DNA of 38,598 nt from Bacillota bacterium (lineage in GTDB: Bacteria > Bacillota > Clostridia > Oscillospirales > SIG627), in assembly GCA_029006345.1 (NCBI GenBank), contig JAQXGK010000002.1, forward strand, positions 1 to 38,598, read 5' to 3'. Position numbers and translations under genes: made by a program. Positions 1 to 8,470 of this stretch are shown here, piece after piece (positions within the stretch are counted from its first letter, which is position 1; every line of letters starts with the position of its first letter). A model generated the notes under the pieces. That model had not been told where the DNA came from and did not search any database. It saw only the letters and a program-made list of their open reading frames with translations.

Positions 1-33
1 TTTTGCGGAAAATGCGGATACAAATTGAAGTAG
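1..33 (+). CDS. C-terminal end of a zinc-ribbon protein (partial)
   Basis: The first frame is open from the window edge and ends at TAG (31-33), reading FCGKCGYKLK. A Cys-x2-Cys knuckle followed by Gly and a basic end is typical of the last strand of a short zinc-ribbon domain. A perfect terminator hairpin follows 13 bases later, which supports a real gene end. Only ten residues are visible, so the identity of the protein is unknown. Confidence 0.5.
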   Translation, partial: FCGKCGYKLK

Positions 34-46
34 AATTGTTGATACA

Positions 47-80
47 AAAAAATTGCAGGTCACTTGACCTGCAATTTTTT
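47..80 (+). terminator. Intrinsic terminator, probably bidirectional
   Basis: A near-perfect inverted repeat (AATTGCAGGTCA / TGACCTGCAATT) is preceded by an A-run and followed by TTTTTT. It lies just after the partial zinc-ribbon gene and separates it from the ribosomal operon promoter. Confidence 0.85.
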
Positions 81-200
81 CGTTTGTGCTTTACCGTATT
101 TACGACAGCTATGATTAAGCATTAACGGCGGTTGCCTGTAATGCGTATGTATTTACGTTGGTTGCGGGGAGGCTTGCCAAGGCGCGTTTTTTAGAAAAAT

Positions 201-222
201 ATTGTAAACAAATTGTAAACAA
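201..222 (+). repeat. Tandem 11-bp direct repeat upstream of the S10 promoter
   Basis: ATTGTAAACAA occurs twice with no gap (201-211 and 212-222), ending 12 bases before the -35 element. An 11-bp period puts both copies on the same DNA face, as for an UP element or a direct-repeat operator. Its function is inferred from position only. Confidence 0.6.
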
Positions 223-234
223 TAGGAATATGGG

Positions 235-263
235 TTGAAAAAAACTTCTATGTATATTATACT
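235..263 (+). promoter_or_regulatory. Main promoter of the S10 ribosomal operon
   Basis: TTGAAA (235-240) and TATACT (258-263) are separated by exactly 17 bases, a good match to a housekeeping sigma-A promoter. It is the best promoter-like match seen upstream of rpsJ and implies a leader of about 440 bases. AT-rich sequence with a tandem repeat lies just upstream. Confidence 0.75.
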
Positions 264-335
264 GACAAGGCTTGATGTGCGATGAAGCGAGAGATTGCTA
301 CACAGTAAAAACCAAGGGTTTTGAGATGGAGGGAA

Positions 336-369
336 CTTTCGCAGAGTATGTCCGAAAACCGGGCGAAAG
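336..369 (+). other. Leader hairpin in the S10 operon 5' UTR
   Basis: CTTTCGC (336-342) can pair with GCGAAAG (363-369), leaving a 20-base loop that contains GTCCGAA (350-356). That loop segment is complementary to TTCGGAC (520-526) further down the leader. The rest of the leader (264-707) shows no convincing coding sequence. Confidence 0.45.
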
Positions 370-518
370 AAGCTAAAAACGAATAGTATATGTGGTGTTT
401 TCCGCAGGTTTGAGCCCTGGCACGCTCTTTACCCAGCCGGTGTTGCAGACCGCCGTCAGATGTTGCGAATGCGGCATAACGGGCGAGCAAAACGGCAAGA
501 GCAGCCGGAGGACTTGCG

Positions 519-590
519 ATTCGGACCCAACGGAAAGCTTCATATTATTATACTATGTCCGGATTTTTGCCTTGAGGCGGATCCGGTTTT
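519..590 (+). promoter_or_regulatory. Possible transcription attenuator in the S10 operon leader
   Basis: CCGGAT (559-564) pairs with ATCCGG (581-586), with an inner GCC-TTGA-GGC stem, and is followed at once by TTTT (587-590), giving a terminator-like hairpin about 120 bases before rpsJ. The same 5' arm can instead pair with an upstream segment: ATTCGGAC (519-526) with GTCCGGAT (557-564), eight pairs including one G-T. The two structures exclude each other, the hallmark of an attenuator. The U-run is short, so termination may be weak. The ligand or regulator is unknown. Confidence 0.45.
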
Positions 591-707
591 ATGATGGGAG
601 CGCTTGAAACTCCCGGATGCGTATTTAGTTTATCGGCCCTTCCGAATTTATTGTTTCCGTAAATGAGCAAAACAGGAAACAACCTATTTTAGAAGGAGGA
701 CACAAAA

Positions 708-1019
708 ATGTCAAAGGAAAGAATCCGCATAAGACTCAAGGCTTACGATGCCAGCCTTATCGACCAGTCGGCAGAGAAGATCGTTGATGCAGCTAAGCGC
801 CAGGGCGCTAAGGTATCAGGTCCCATCCCGCTTCCCACAGATAAGGAAGTCATTACGATTCTCCGTGCTGTTCACAAGTACAAGGACTCCAGAGAGCAGT
901 TCGAACAGCGCACTCACAAGAGACTCATCGATGTTATCAACCCCAGCAAGGCTGCCGTTGACGCACTTACATCCATTGAGCTTCCTTCCGGAGTTGAAAT
1001 CGAATACAAGTTCGACTGA
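708..1019 (+). CDS. rpsJ: 30S ribosomal protein S10
   Basis: First gene of the S10 operon. S10 is part of the 30S head and, in bacteria generally, also a partner of NusB in antitermination. The 103-residue product is the normal family length and carries the S10 signature block around residues 53-75 ([13 protein letters not shown]). ATG at 708 follows an AGGAGG-type ribosome binding site at about 692-700. The gene lies after a ~440-base leader with a possible attenuator, so it is the point where the operon would be regulated. Confidence 0.97.
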   Translation: MSKERIRIRLKAYDASLIDQSAEKIVDAAKRQGAKVSGPIPLPTDKEVITILRAVHKYKDSREQFEQRTHKRLIDVINPSKAAVDALTSIELPSGVEIEYKFD

Positions 1020-1085
1020 GACGAAAGAGGATAATTTGTCATGTTGGGCAGACGCTCAACCAATAACATTTTCAGGAGGAATAAA

Positions 1086-1718
1086 ATGAAAAAGGCAATC
1101 ATCGGTAAGAAGATCGGCATGACGCAGATTTTCACCGAAACAGGCGCCGTTATTCCGGTCACGGTCATTGAAGCAGGACCCTGTGTCGTTGCTCAGAAGA
1201 AAACCGTAGACAAGGACGGCTATTCGGCAGTTCAGCTCGGCTTCTGCGACATCGCAGAGAAGAAGCTTACAAATCCGCTTGTAGGTCACTACAAGAAGGC
1301 AAACATTTCCGCTAAGAAGCACTTGAAGGAATTCCGCCTCGACAACGCAGACGAGCTTAACGTCGGCGACGAAATCAAGGCAGATGCTTTTGCGGTAGGC
1401 GAATGCGTCGATGTAACCGGCACAACCAAGGGCCGCGGATATTCGGGCGTTATCAAGAGATGGAACGCTCACAGACTCAGAATGACTCACGGTACAGGTC
1501 CCGTTCACCGTCAGGTCGGTTCTATGGGAGCTTGCTCGAGCCCTTCGAGAGTATATAAGAACAAGAAGATGGCAGGTCAGTACGGTAACGAACAGGTTAC
1601 TGTTCTCAACCTCGATATTGTCAAGATTGACGCTGAAAAGAACCTTATCGCCGTCAAGGGCGCGGTTCCCGGCGCAAAGGGACAGATCGTGTTCATCAGA
1701 GATACAGTAAAGGCATAA
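1086..1718 (+). CDS. rplC: 50S ribosomal protein L3
   Basis: L3 is an early-assembling 23S rRNA binder that reaches towards the peptidyl-transferase centre. The product is 210 residues, as expected, starting [14 protein letters not shown]. The open frame extends upstream to 1041, but the family N terminus and a strong AGGAGG site (1074-1079) select ATG 1086. The central glycine/arginine/histidine-rich loop (about residues 115-165, including [14 protein letters not shown]) that contacts 23S rRNA is intact. It lies 66 bases after rpsJ and 29 before rplD. Confidence 0.97.
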   Translation: MKKAIIGKKIGMTQIFTETGAVIPVTVIEAGPCVVAQKKTVDKDGYSAVQLGFCDIAEKKLTNPLVGHYKKANISAKKHLKEFRLDNADELNVGDEIKADAFAVGECVDVTGTTKGRGYSGVIKRWNAHRLRMTHGTGPVHRQVGSMGACSSPSRVYKNKKMAGQYGNEQVTVLNLDIVKIDAEKNLIAVKGAVPGAKGQIVFIRDTVKA

Positions 1719-1747
1719 CGCCGAAAAGATAGAAAGGAGCAATAAAA

Positions 1748-2377
1748 ATGCCAAATGTTAAGGTATTTGATATGAACGGTAAAGCTGCCGGAGAAATAGC
1801 TCTTTCCGAGGAGCTTTTCGGTGCTGAGATAAACACTGCCGTGCTTCACGCGGCGGTTCGTGCATATCTCATGAATCAGAGACAGGGTACACAGTCTACT
1901 CTTACAAGAAGCGAAGTGCGCGGCGGCGGTAAGAAGCCGTGGCGTCAGAAGGGAACCGGACGCGCTCGTCAGGGCTCTATCAGAAGCCCTCAGTGGACAC
2001 ACGGCGGTATCGCACTCGGACCCAAGCCCAGAAAGTACAAGGTGGCTCTCAACAAGAAGGTTAAGAGAATCGCTCTTGCCAGCGCTCTCTCGGCTAAGGC
2101 AAGCGAGAACGAGATTATCGTTATCGACGGCCTCAAGGCTACCGAATACAAGACAAAGACAATGGTTAACATGCTCAAGGCAGTCGGTGCCGCTAAGAAG
2201 GCTCTCGTCGTTCTTCCCGAGATGGACAATATGGCGATCAAGTCATTTGCCAACATCCCCGGCGTAAAGACCACTCAGGCAAACAACCTGAACGTATATG
2301 ACCTTCTTAACTACACTCAGCTTATCATAGCTAAGCCTGCGGTAGAAATCATCGAGGAGGTATATAAGTCATGCTGA
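1748..2377 (+). CDS. rplD: 50S ribosomal protein L4
   Basis: L4 binds 23S rRNA and sends a basic loop into the exit tunnel. The 209-residue product has that loop at about residues 45-100, with the conserved [19 protein letters not shown] block. In enterobacteria L4 also represses its own operon by acting on the leader; whether it does so here cannot be read from the sequence, although the operon has a long structured leader. Its stop codon overlaps the start of rplW by 7 bases, which suggests translational coupling. Confidence 0.97.
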   Translation: MPNVKVFDMNGKAAGEIALSEELFGAEINTAVLHAAVRAYLMNQRQGTQSTLTRSEVRGGGKKPWRQKGTGRARQGSIRSPQWTHGGIALGPKPRKYKVALNKKVKRIALASALSAKASENEIIVIDGLKATEYKTKTMVNMLKAVGAAKKALVVLPEMDNMAIKSFANIPGVKTTQANNLNVYDLLNYTQLIIAKPAVEIIEEVYKSC

Positions 2378-2664
2378 CATCCTACGATATTATAATCAAG
2401 CCGATAATCACCGAAACAAGTATGGAAAACATTGCAGCTAAGAAGTACACCTTCAAGGTTGCGCCCGGCGCCAACAAGATTATGATCAAGAAGGCGGTCG
2501 AGGAAATATTCAAGGTAAAGGTTAAGTCGGTAAACACGATTTCAATGAAGAGCAAGCCGAAGAGACTCGGTGTTCACATGGGCACCACAAGCGCATGGAA
2601 GAAAGCGATTGTTACACTCACGGCCGATTCAAAGACCATCGAATTCTTCGACGGTATGATGTAA
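2371..2664 (+). CDS. rplW: 50S ribosomal protein L23
   Basis: L23 sits at the polypeptide tunnel exit and is the docking site for trigger factor and SRP. The product is 97 residues. The N-terminal ITETS segment carries a Glu (residue 15) at about the position of the Glu that trigger factor contacts in other bacteria. The gene overlaps rplD by 7 bases, with GAGGAGG at about 2354-2360 as its ribosome binding site. A trigger factor gene with an unusual tail lies further along this window. Confidence 0.97.
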   Translation: MLTSYDIIIKPIITETSMENIAAKKYTFKVAPGANKIMIKKAVEEIFKVKVKSVNTISMKSKPKRLGVHMGTTSAWKKAIVTLTADSKTIEFFDGMM

Positions 2665-2683
2665 TCTGAAAGGAGTAAAGATA

Positions 2684-3514
2684 ATGGCAAATAAGATTTA
2701 TAAGCCGACGACTCCGGGCAGAAGGCAAATGAGTGTTCAGTCTTTTGAGGAGATTACAAAGAAGACTCCCGAAAAGAGCCTTGTCCGTGAAATGAAGAGC
2801 AAAGCCGGCAGAAACAACACCGGTAAGATAACAGTCCGTCACAGAGGCGGCGGAAACAAGAGAAAGTACAGAATCATCGACTTCAGAAGACTGAGAGATG
2901 ACGCTGCAACAGTAATAGCAATCGAGTACGACCCCAACAGAAACGCACATATCGCGCTCATCCAGTATGAGAACGGCGACAAGGCGTACATCATAGCTCC
3001 GGTCGGCGTTACCGTCGGAACAGTGATCAAGTCGAGTGCCGACGCGGATATCAAGCCCGGCAACACGCTCCCGATTGCAAACATCCCCGTAGGTACCATT
3101 ATCCACAACATCGAGCTTTATCCCGGCAAGGGCGCACAGCTTGTCAGAAGCGCCGGCGTTTCCGCACAGCTTATGGCTAAGGAAAACGGCGTAGCACAGG
3201 TAAGACTTCCCTCCGGCGAGGTCAGATACATTCGTCTCGACTGCAAGGCAACGATCGGTCAGGTCGGAAATATAGAGTACGAGAACGTCAAGATCGGTAA
3301 GGCCGGCAAGACCCGTCACATGGGTATCCGCCCGACCGTCAGAGGTTCCGTAATGAACCCCTGCGACCATCCTCACGGCGGTGGTGAAGGCAAGTCTCCG
3401 ATTGGACGTCCGTCCCCCGTTACTCCGTGGGGCAAGCCCGCTCTCGGTTATAAGACCAGAGACAAGAAGGCTCGGACAAACAAGATGATCGTTAAACGCA
3501 GAAATGCGAGATAA
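2684..3514 (+). CDS. rplB: 50S ribosomal protein L2
   Basis: L2 is a conserved 23S rRNA binder needed for subunit joining and peptidyl-transferase activity. The 276-residue product is full length. The C-terminal block with [15 protein letters not shown] (about residues 223-237) contains the His and Gly residues that approach the catalytic centre. Basic tails at both ends are typical. It follows rplW by 19 bases with an AAGGAG site and is in the standard order L23-L2-S19. Confidence 0.98.
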   Translation: MANKIYKPTTPGRRQMSVQSFEEITKKTPEKSLVREMKSKAGRNNTGKITVRHRGGGNKRKYRIIDFRRLRDDAATVIAIEYDPNRNAHIALIQYENGDKAYIIAPVGVTVGTVIKSSADADIKPGNTLPIANIPVGTIIHNIELYPGKGAQLVRSAGVSAQLMAKENGVAQVRLPSGEVRYIRLDCKATIGQVGNIEYENVKIGKAGKTRHMGIRPTVRGSVMNPCDHPHGGGEGKSPIGRPSPVTPWGKPALGYKTRDKKARTNKMIVKRRNAR

Positions 3515-3535
3515 GCTCGGAAGGAGGAGAAAAAA

Positions 3536-3811
3536 TTGAGCAGAAGCATTAAAAAGGGACCTTTTGTCCATGAAAAGCTCTATGCAGCTATCGAAGCAAT
3601 GAATCAGGCAAACGACAAGAAGCTTGTTAAGACCTGGTCGAGAGCTTCGACAATATTCCCCGAATTCGTAGGGCATACGATCGCTGTATACGACGGAAGA
3701 AAACACGTGCCGGTTTATGTCACAGAGGATATGGTCGGTCACAAGCTTGGTGAATTCGCTCCCACCAGAACCTTCAAGGGTCATTCGGGATCGAAGACTT
3801 CTAATTCTTAA
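3536..3811 (+). CDS. rpsS: 30S ribosomal protein S19
   Basis: S19 binds the 30S head together with S13. The 91-residue product begins [10 protein letters not shown], and this family N terminus requires the TTG start at 3536, which has a strong AAGGAGGAG site 8-15 bases upstream. The C-terminal [16 protein letters not shown] block is intact. It is one of several TTG starts in the window (also secY, clpP and mglC). Confidence 0.97.
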   Translation: MSRSIKKGPFVHEKLYAAIEAMNQANDKKLVKTWSRASTIFPEFVGHTIAVYDGRKHVPVYVTEDMVGHKLGEFAPTRTFKGHSGSKTSNS

Positions 3812-3827
3812 GAGGAGGTAATCTGAA

Positions 3828-4175
3828 ATGGCAGAAGAAAAAATTTCCAAGGTTGTCAGACGCGAAGTCAGAATCTCCCCGAGGAAGGTTGCAATCGTTC
3901 TCGACCTGATAAGAGGAAAAGATGTGGCTTTGGCGCAGGGCATTCTCAAGAACACCCGCAAGAGCGCTTCGGAGTACGCCATCAAGCTGCTGAATGAAGC
4001 GGTAGCCAATGCAGAGAACAACTTCGGTATGGATAAGGACAAGCTCTATGTCTGCGAATGCTACGCAACTCCCGGCACAACTCTTAAGAGAATCATGCCG
4101 CGCGCACAGGGCAGAGCATTCAGAATACTCAAGAGAGCAAGTCACATTACCATAGCGGTTAAAGAAAAGAATTAA
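3828..4175 (+). CDS. rplV: 50S ribosomal protein L22
   Basis: L22 lines the exit tunnel with a long beta hairpin. The product is 115 residues, normal for the family. The core [16 protein letters not shown] is at about residues 16-31. The hairpin, which ends [11 protein letters not shown], is at about residues 82-102, so the tunnel tip is preserved. A GAGGAGG site lies about 7 bases before ATG 3828. Confidence 0.97.
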   Translation: MAEEKISKVVRREVRISPRKVAIVLDLIRGKDVALAQGILKNTRKSASEYAIKLLNEAVANAENNFGMDKDKLYVCECYATPGTTLKRIMPRAQGRAFRILKRASHITIAVKEKN

Positions 4176-4198
4176 GGATAAAGGAGGTCAAGTACAAA

Positions 4199-4984
4199 AT
4201 GGGTCAGAAAGTTAATCCGCACGGCCTCAGAGTCGGCGTAATTAAAGACTGGGATTCAAGATGGTACGCAAAGGACGAAAAGTTCGGCGATCTTCTTGTG
4301 TCCGATTTTCAACTTAGAAGCTACTTAAAGAAAAAGCTTGAAAAGGTCGGCGTTCCCAAGATCGAAATCGAACGCAGCGCGGACCGTATCAAGGTTCTTA
4401 TATACTGTGCAAAGCCCGGTATCGTAATCGGTAAGGGCGGTTCCGAAATCGACAAGCTTCGCAGCGACATTGAGAAGTTCCTCAAGCTCCCGGCAAACTC
4501 TCCTGTCAAGGTTGCGGTAAATGTCAGCGAGGTCAAGAACCCCGATCTCAATTCGCAGCTTGTTGCAGAGAACATAGCAGGTCAGCTTGAAAGAAGAATT
4601 TCCTTCAGAAGAGCCATGAAGCTCAGCATTGGTCGTACAATGAAGCTCGGTGCAAGAGGTATTAAGGTTACCTGCTCCGGCCGTCTCGGCGGCGCTGAAA
4701 TCGCTCGCTCGGAGACCTACCACGAGGGTACTATTCCGCTTCAGACAATCAGAGCCGACATAGATTACGGTTTTGCCGAAGCTAACACTACCTACGGAAA
4801 GATCGGCGTTAAGGTCTGGATATACAGAGGCGAAGTTCTCCAGAATGCAAGCCGTGCAAACACAGGACGCCGCGAGCGTCGCGACAACCGTGACAGCCGT
4901 CCCGCAAGAAGGGACAACAACCGCCGCGGTCAGAATCCTCAGAGAGAAGGAGGACGGACAAATGTTAAGTCCAAAGAGAGTTAA
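4199..4984 (+). CDS. rpsC: 30S ribosomal protein S3 with Arg/Asn-rich C-terminal extension
   Basis: S3 forms part of the mRNA entry site. The product is 261 residues, longer than the ~210-235 usual in Gram-positives. The KH domain GKGG loop is at residues 78-81 and the C-terminal S3 domain ends near residue 217. Residues 221-261 form a low-complexity Arg/Asn/Asp-rich tail ([20 protein letters not shown]). The tail coding sequence carries the ribosome binding site of rplP, and the two genes overlap by 23 bases, more than is usual. The extra tail is probably disordered and RNA-binding (inference). Confidence 0.97.
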   Translation: MGQKVNPHGLRVGVIKDWDSRWYAKDEKFGDLLVSDFQLRSYLKKKLEKVGVPKIEIERSADRIKVLIYCAKPGIVIGKGGSEIDKLRSDIEKFLKLPANSPVKVAVNVSEVKNPDLNSQLVAENIAGQLERRISFRRAMKLSIGRTMKLGARGIKVTCSGRLGGAEIARSETYHEGTIPLQTIRADIDYGFAEANTTYGKIGVKVWIYRGEVLQNASRANTGRRERRDNRDSRPARRDNNRRGQNPQREGGRTNVKSKES

Positions 4985-5387
4985 GTACAGAAGAGTTCAT
5001 CGCGGAAGACTTACAGGCAGAGCATACCGCGGCAACACGGTATCCAACGGCCAATTCGGTCTTCAGGCTCTTGAGCCCGCGTGGATCACCTCGAATCAGA
5101 TCGAGGCAGCCCGTATCGCGATGACCCGTTACGTAAAGCGTGGCGGTAAGGTATGGATAAAGATTTTCCCCGACAAGCCGATCACCGAAAAGCCCGCTGA
5201 AACCCGTATGGGTTCCGGTAAAGGTTCGCCCGAGTACTGGGTAGCGGTCGTTAAGCCCGGCAGAATACTGTTCGAGATGGGCGACGTTACCGAGCAGCAG
5301 GCAAGAGAAGCTATGCGTCTTGCAATGCACAAGCTTCCCATCAAGTGCAAGTTTGTGAAGAAAGAGGCTGAGGAGGTAGCAGAATGA
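4962..5387 (+). CDS. rplP: 50S ribosomal protein L16
   Basis: L16 contacts the A-site tRNA elbow and completes the central protuberance. The start is ATG 4962 ([15 protein letters not shown]), giving the family length of 141 residues; the frame is open further upstream to 4773, but only as a shadow inside rpsC. The ribosome binding site AGAAGGAGGA (4945-4954) lies inside rpsC, and the first 23 bases overlap it, implying translational coupling. The conserved [14 protein letters not shown] segment (about residues 51-64) is present. Confidence 0.97.
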   Translation: MLSPKRVKYRRVHRGRLTGRAYRGNTVSNGQFGLQALEPAWITSNQIEAARIAMTRYVKRGGKVWIKIFPDKPITEKPAETRMGSGKGSPEYWVAVVKPGRILFEMGDVTEQQAREAMRLAMHKLPIKCKFVKKEAEEVAE

Positions 5388-5590
5388 AGATAGCAGATAT
5401 TAGAGAAAAGACTACCGAAGAGCTTAACACAGAGCTTCGCAATCAGAAGAACGAGCTTTTCAATCTCCGTTTCCAGCACGCAATCAACCAGCTTGATAAT
5501 CCCCAGAAGATAGTTGAGACCAAAAAGACTATCGCTCGGATTATGACCGTCCTTCGCGAGAAGGAAATCCAGGCTGAGAAGAATAAGTAA
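5384..5590 (+). CDS. rpmC: 50S ribosomal protein L29
   Basis: L29 is a small two-helix protein at the tunnel exit next to L23. The product is 68 residues. The ATGA overlap with the rplP stop codon indicates coupled translation. The family core [10 protein letters not shown] is at about residues 24-33, followed by the second helix with [10 protein letters not shown]. Confidence 0.95.
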   Translation: MKIADIREKTTEELNTELRNQKNELFNLRFQHAINQLDNPQKIVETKKTIARIMTVLREKEIQAEKNK

Positions 5591-5607
5591 GAGGGAGGAG
5601 AACAGCA

Positions 5608-5868
5608 ATGAACGAAGCAAGAAATCTCAGAAAGACAAGAACAGGCAGAGTTGTCAGCAACAAGATGGACAAGACCATTGTAGTTGCCATTGAAGATAAT
5701 GTTAAGCATCCTCTCTACAACAAAATCGTTAAGACAACAACAAAGTTCAAGGCTCACGATGAGAACAATGAGTGCTCTGTCGGCGACATTGTCACCATCA
5801 TGGAGACAAGAAAGCTCTCCAAGGACAAGAACTGGCGCCTTGTTGAAATCGTAGAGAAGGCAAAATAA
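5608..5868 (+). CDS. rpsQ: 30S ribosomal protein S17
   Basis: S17 is a primary 16S rRNA binder of OB fold. The 86-residue product contains [15 protein letters not shown] at about residues 12-26 and [13 protein letters not shown] near the C terminus. A GAGGGAGGAG site precedes ATG 5608, and the order L29-S17-L14 is standard. Confidence 0.96.
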   Translation: MNEARNLRKTRTGRVVSNKMDKTIVVAIEDNVKHPLYNKIVKTTTKFKAHDENNECSVGDIVTIMETRKLSKDKNWRLVEIVEKAK

Positions 5869-5900
5869 TATACCGTTAGCAGAAAGGAAGGTACACAAAA

Positions 5901-6269
5901 GTGATTCAGCAGCAGAGTCTCATGAAAGTCGCCGATAATACCGGCGCAAAAGAAATTATGTGCATCCGTGTGCTTGGCGGTACAGGCAGACGCTACGGCA
6001 ACATCGGCGATGTTGTTATCGCAGCTGTCAAGAAAGCAACGCCCGGCGGTGTTGTTAAAAAGGGCGAGGTCGTAAAGGCGGTTATCGTTCGTTCGGTAAA
6101 GGGTATCCGCAGAAACGACGGCTCATACGTCAAGTTCGACGAGAACGCAGCAGTTATTATTAAGGATGATAAAACTCCCAGAGGTACTCGTATCTTTGGA
6201 CCGGTTGCCAGAGAGCTTCGTGACAAGGACTATCTCAGAATACTGTCCCTTGCACCCGAAGTACTTTAA
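5901..6269 (+). CDS. rplN: 50S ribosomal protein L14
   Basis: L14 forms part of the intersubunit bridge B8 region. The product is 122 residues, exactly the family length, and reads [18 protein letters not shown] from a GTG start at 5901. No in-frame ATG would give the conserved N terminus. The ribosome binding site AAAGGAAGG (5883-5891) is somewhat weaker than in neighbouring genes. The C-terminal [19 protein letters not shown] is typical. Confidence 0.97.
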   Translation: MIQQQSLMKVADNTGAKEIMCIRVLGGTGRRYGNIGDVVIAAVKKATPGGVVKKGEVVKAVIVRSVKGIRRNDGSYVKFDENAAVIIKDDKTPRGTRIFGPVARELRDKDYLRILSLAPEVL

Positions 6270-6287
6270 TACGGGGGTGAAAAGAAA

Positions 6288-6605
6288 ATGACAAAACTTC
6301 ATATTAAAAAAGGTGATACAGTCGTTATAGGTTCAGGCGACGACAAGGGCGCTAAGGGCAAGGTGCTTCAGGTAAGCCCGAAGGAAGGCAAGGTCATCGT
6401 TGAAGGCCTCAACATTGTATCCAAACATGTAAAGCCCCGTAAGCAGGGCGAAGCAGGCGGTATCGTAAAGGCTGAGGCCGCTATGTATGCCTGCAAGGTT
6501 AATATTTACTGCCCGAGCTGCGGCAAGGGTGTGCGAGTAAAGATGAAGAAACTCGACAACGGCGACGTCGTCCGCGTTTGTGCAAAATGCGGCGAGAGCC
6601 TTTAA
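6288..6605 (+). CDS. rplX: 50S ribosomal protein L24, zinc-knuckle form
   Basis: L24 starts 50S assembly and lies near the tunnel exit. The 105-residue product has the N-terminal KOW motif (about residues 5-35, KKGDTVVIGSGDDKGAKGKV). Its C-terminal part has paired cysteines C75/C78 and C98/C101 that should bind zinc; Bacillus L24 lacks such cysteines. No zinc-free second copy is seen in this window. The ribosome binding site GGGGGTGA precedes ATG 6288. Confidence 0.96.
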   Translation: MTKLHIKKGDTVVIGSGDDKGAKGKVLQVSPKEGKVIVEGLNIVSKHVKPRKQGEAGGIVKAEAAMYACKVNIYCPSCGKGVRVKMKKLDNGDVVRVCAKCGESL

Positions 6606-6626
6606 TCAAACGGGAGGTAAAAACGA

Positions 6627-7166
6627 ATGGCAAGACTTAAAGATTACTACAAGAACGATGTAGCTCCCGCTTTGCAGTCGAAGTTCAACTACAAGAACCC
6701 CATGATGATTCCGAAAATCGACAAGGTCGTCGTTAACGTCGGCGCAGGCGAGGCAAAGGAAAACTCTAAGGTTATCGACAGTGTTATCGCAGATCTCACT
6801 GCCATCACCGGTCAGAAAGCGGTTCCTACATACGCAAAGAAGTCTATAGCAAACTTCAAGCTGAGAGCCGGCACCAAGATCGGCGCCAAGGTTACTCTCC
6901 GCGGCGATATCATGTATGAGTTTATCGACAGACTCTTCAACCTTGCTCTTCCCAGAGTCCGCGACTTCAAGGGAATCAACTCCAACGGTTTCGACGGACG
7001 CGGCAACTATTCTCTCGGTCTCAAGGAGCAGCTTATATTCCCTGAAATCGACTACGAAAAGGTTGACAAAATCAGAGGAATGGACATTGTGTTCGTTACC
7101 ACTGCACACACCGATGAAGAAGCACGCGAGCTTTTGTCCCTCATGGGCGCGCCCTTCTCAAAATAA
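6627..7166 (+). CDS. rplE: 50S ribosomal protein L5
   Basis: L5 binds 5S rRNA and the P-site tRNA at the central protuberance. The product is 179 residues, the normal length, with the family block [20 protein letters not shown] at residues 24-43 and the C-terminal [26 protein letters not shown] site lies upstream of ATG 6627. Position between L24 and S14 is standard. Confidence 0.97.
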   Translation: MARLKDYYKNDVAPALQSKFNYKNPMMIPKIDKVVVNVGAGEAKENSKVIDSVIADLTAITGQKAVPTYAKKSIANFKLRAGTKIGAKVTLRGDIMYEFIDRLFNLALPRVRDFKGINSNGFDGRGNYSLGLKEQLIFPEIDYEKVDKIRGMDIVFVTTAHTDEEARELLSLMGAPFSK

Positions 7167-7183
7167 GATAAGGAGAGAATGAT

Positions 7184-7369
7184 ATGGCAAAGAAGGCTAT
7201 GATTCTGAAACAGCAGAAGAAGCAGAAGTATTCCACCAGAGAGTACACTAGATGCAAAATCTGCGGAAGACCTCATGCTTATCTCCGCAAGTACGGCATC
7301 TGCCGTATCTGCTTCAGAGAGCTTGCTCACAAGGGCCAGATTCCCGGTGTTAGAAAGGCAAGCTGGTAA
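7184..7369 (+). CDS. rpsN: 30S ribosomal protein S14 type Z (zinc form)
   Basis: The short 61-residue form of S14 binds zinc through C24, C27, C40 and C43 (CKIC ... CRIC). It assembles in the 30S head. The longer zinc-free paralogue of other Gram-positives is not in this window. The gene is followed by a 128-base gap with three hairpins before rpsH, the longest break in the spc part of the operon. Confidence 0.96.
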   Translation: MAKKAMILKQQKKQKYSTREYTRCKICGRPHAYLRKYGICRICFRELAHKGQIPGVRKASW

Positions 7370-7406
7370 ACAAAAACAGGATCTACTATCAACCAACGAC
7401 TTTTAA

Positions 7407-7464
7407 CGGGATTTCCCGCGATAAAGTACTCCGGTTTTTCCGGAGCAGATTTGCACATAAGTGC
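7407..7464 (+). other. Three consecutive hairpins between rpsN and rpsH
   Basis: The 128-base gap holds CGGG-ATTT-CCCG (7407-7418 with flanking pairs), CTCCGG-TTTTT-CCGGAG (7429-7445) and GCAC-ATAA-GTGC (7453-7464), then the rpsH ribosome binding site. None is followed by a U-run, so this is not a terminator. It could be a processing site or a ribosomal-protein target. Confidence 0.5.
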
Positions 7465-7497
7465 GAAAGCAAACTAAGTGCATAGGAGGAAAATTAA

Positions 7498-7896
7498 ATG
7501 CAGATTACTGATGCAATCGCTGATATGCTCACGCGTATCAGAAACGCAAACTCGGCAAAGCATCCGAGCGTAGAGATTCCTTGCTCAAATGTAAAGAAGG
7601 CTATCGCTCAGATACTTCTTGATGAGGGCTTCATCAAGAATTTTACAGTTATAGACGACCAGAAGCAGGGCGTTATCAAGGTTGACTTGAAATACGGCCC
7701 CGGCAAGACCTGTGTAATTCAGGGACTCAAGAGGGTAAGTAAGCCCGGTCTCAGAATTTACGCGAGCTGCGAGGAGATACCGAGCGTTATGAAGGGTCTG
7801 GGTGTCGCTATTGTTTCAACATCCAAAGGCATCATGACAGATAAGAAAGCCAGAAAAGAAAATGTCGGCGGTGAAGTACTCGCCTTCGTTTGGTAA
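7498..7896 (+). CDS. rpsH: 30S ribosomal protein S8
   Basis: S8 is a primary 16S rRNA binder and, in enterobacteria, the repressor of the spc operon. The product is 132 residues with the N-terminal MLTRIRNAN segment and the C-terminal [21 protein letters not shown] block that binds rRNA. A strong AGGAGG site precedes ATG 7498. The structured 128-base region just upstream is a plausible place for S8 feedback control, but no S8 target motif could be proven by eye. Confidence 0.97.
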   Translation: MQITDAIADMLTRIRNANSAKHPSVEIPCSNVKKAIAQILLDEGFIKNFTVIDDQKQGVIKVDLKYGPGKTCVIQGLKRVSKPGLRIYASCEEIPSVMKGLGVAIVSTSKGIMTDKKARKENVGGEVLAFVW

Positions 7897-7914
7897 TTAG
7901 GAGGGAAAACGACT

Positions 7915-8451
7915 ATGTCAAGAATAGGTATTAAGCCGGTCGCAGTTCCCGCCGGTGTAAAGGTGAGCCTCGATGGCAGCACCATTACAGTAAAGGGACC
8001 GAAGGGAGAGCTTACCCGTACACTTCATAGCGATATGATTGTTAAGGTTTCCGACAGTGAAATCACAGTCGAGAGACCCAGCGAAGAAAAGATTCACAAG
8101 TCGCTTCACGGCTTGACCCGCACACTGATAGCAAATATGATAGAGGGCGTTACAAACGAGTACTCCAAAACATTGCTTATCAGCGAGGGCGGTTACAAGG
8201 CTGCTAAGAAGGGCAAGCAGGTTGTCCTCAGCCTCGGTTATTCGCACGATGTAATAGTTGACGAAGAACCCGGTATCACCATCGATGTTCCCGAACCCAA
8301 CAAGCTTGTTGTAAGAGGCGTCGATAAGCAGAGAGTAGGCCAGGTAGCAGCTGAAATTCGTGCTAAGAGACCTCCGGAGCCCTACCTCGGCAAGGGTATC
8401 AAGTACGAGAACGAGCATATCCGCCGCAAGTCCGGTAAGGCCGGCAAATAA
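7915..8451 (+). CDS. rplF: 50S ribosomal protein L6
   Basis: L6 lies near the sarcin-ricin loop and factor-binding site. The product is 178 residues and has two repeated L6 domains. It starts MSRIGIKPVAVPAGV and its C-terminal signature has KRPPEPYLGKGIKYENE (about residues 151-167). A TAGGAGGG site precedes ATG 7915. Confidence 0.97.
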   Translation: MSRIGIKPVAVPAGVKVSLDGSTITVKGPKGELTRTLHSDMIVKVSDSEITVERPSEEKIHKSLHGLTRTLIANMIEGVTNEYSKTLLISEGGYKAAKKGKQVVLSLGYSHDVIVDEEPGITIDVPEPNKLVVRGVDKQRVGQVAAEIRAKRPPEPYLGKGIKYENEHIRRKSGKAGK

Positions 8452-8470
8452 TGAAAGGAGTGGACGATAA

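Noticed and set aside
326-376. 16-codon ORF (starts MEGTFAEYV) in the leader
   Set aside because: No convincing ribosome binding site, and it overlaps the hairpin at 336-369; too short to support alone.
392-607. 71-codon open frame in the S10 leader
   Set aside because: No ribosome binding site, odd composition rich in Cys and Arg, and it covers the possible attenuator hairpins; treated as leader RNA.
2618-4042. Long minus-strand open frame of 474 codons opposite rplB, rpsS and rplV
   Set aside because: It is antisense to well-conserved ribosomal genes, rich in Ser/Leu/Arg as expected for a mirror frame of biased codons, and has no promoter or ribosome binding site.
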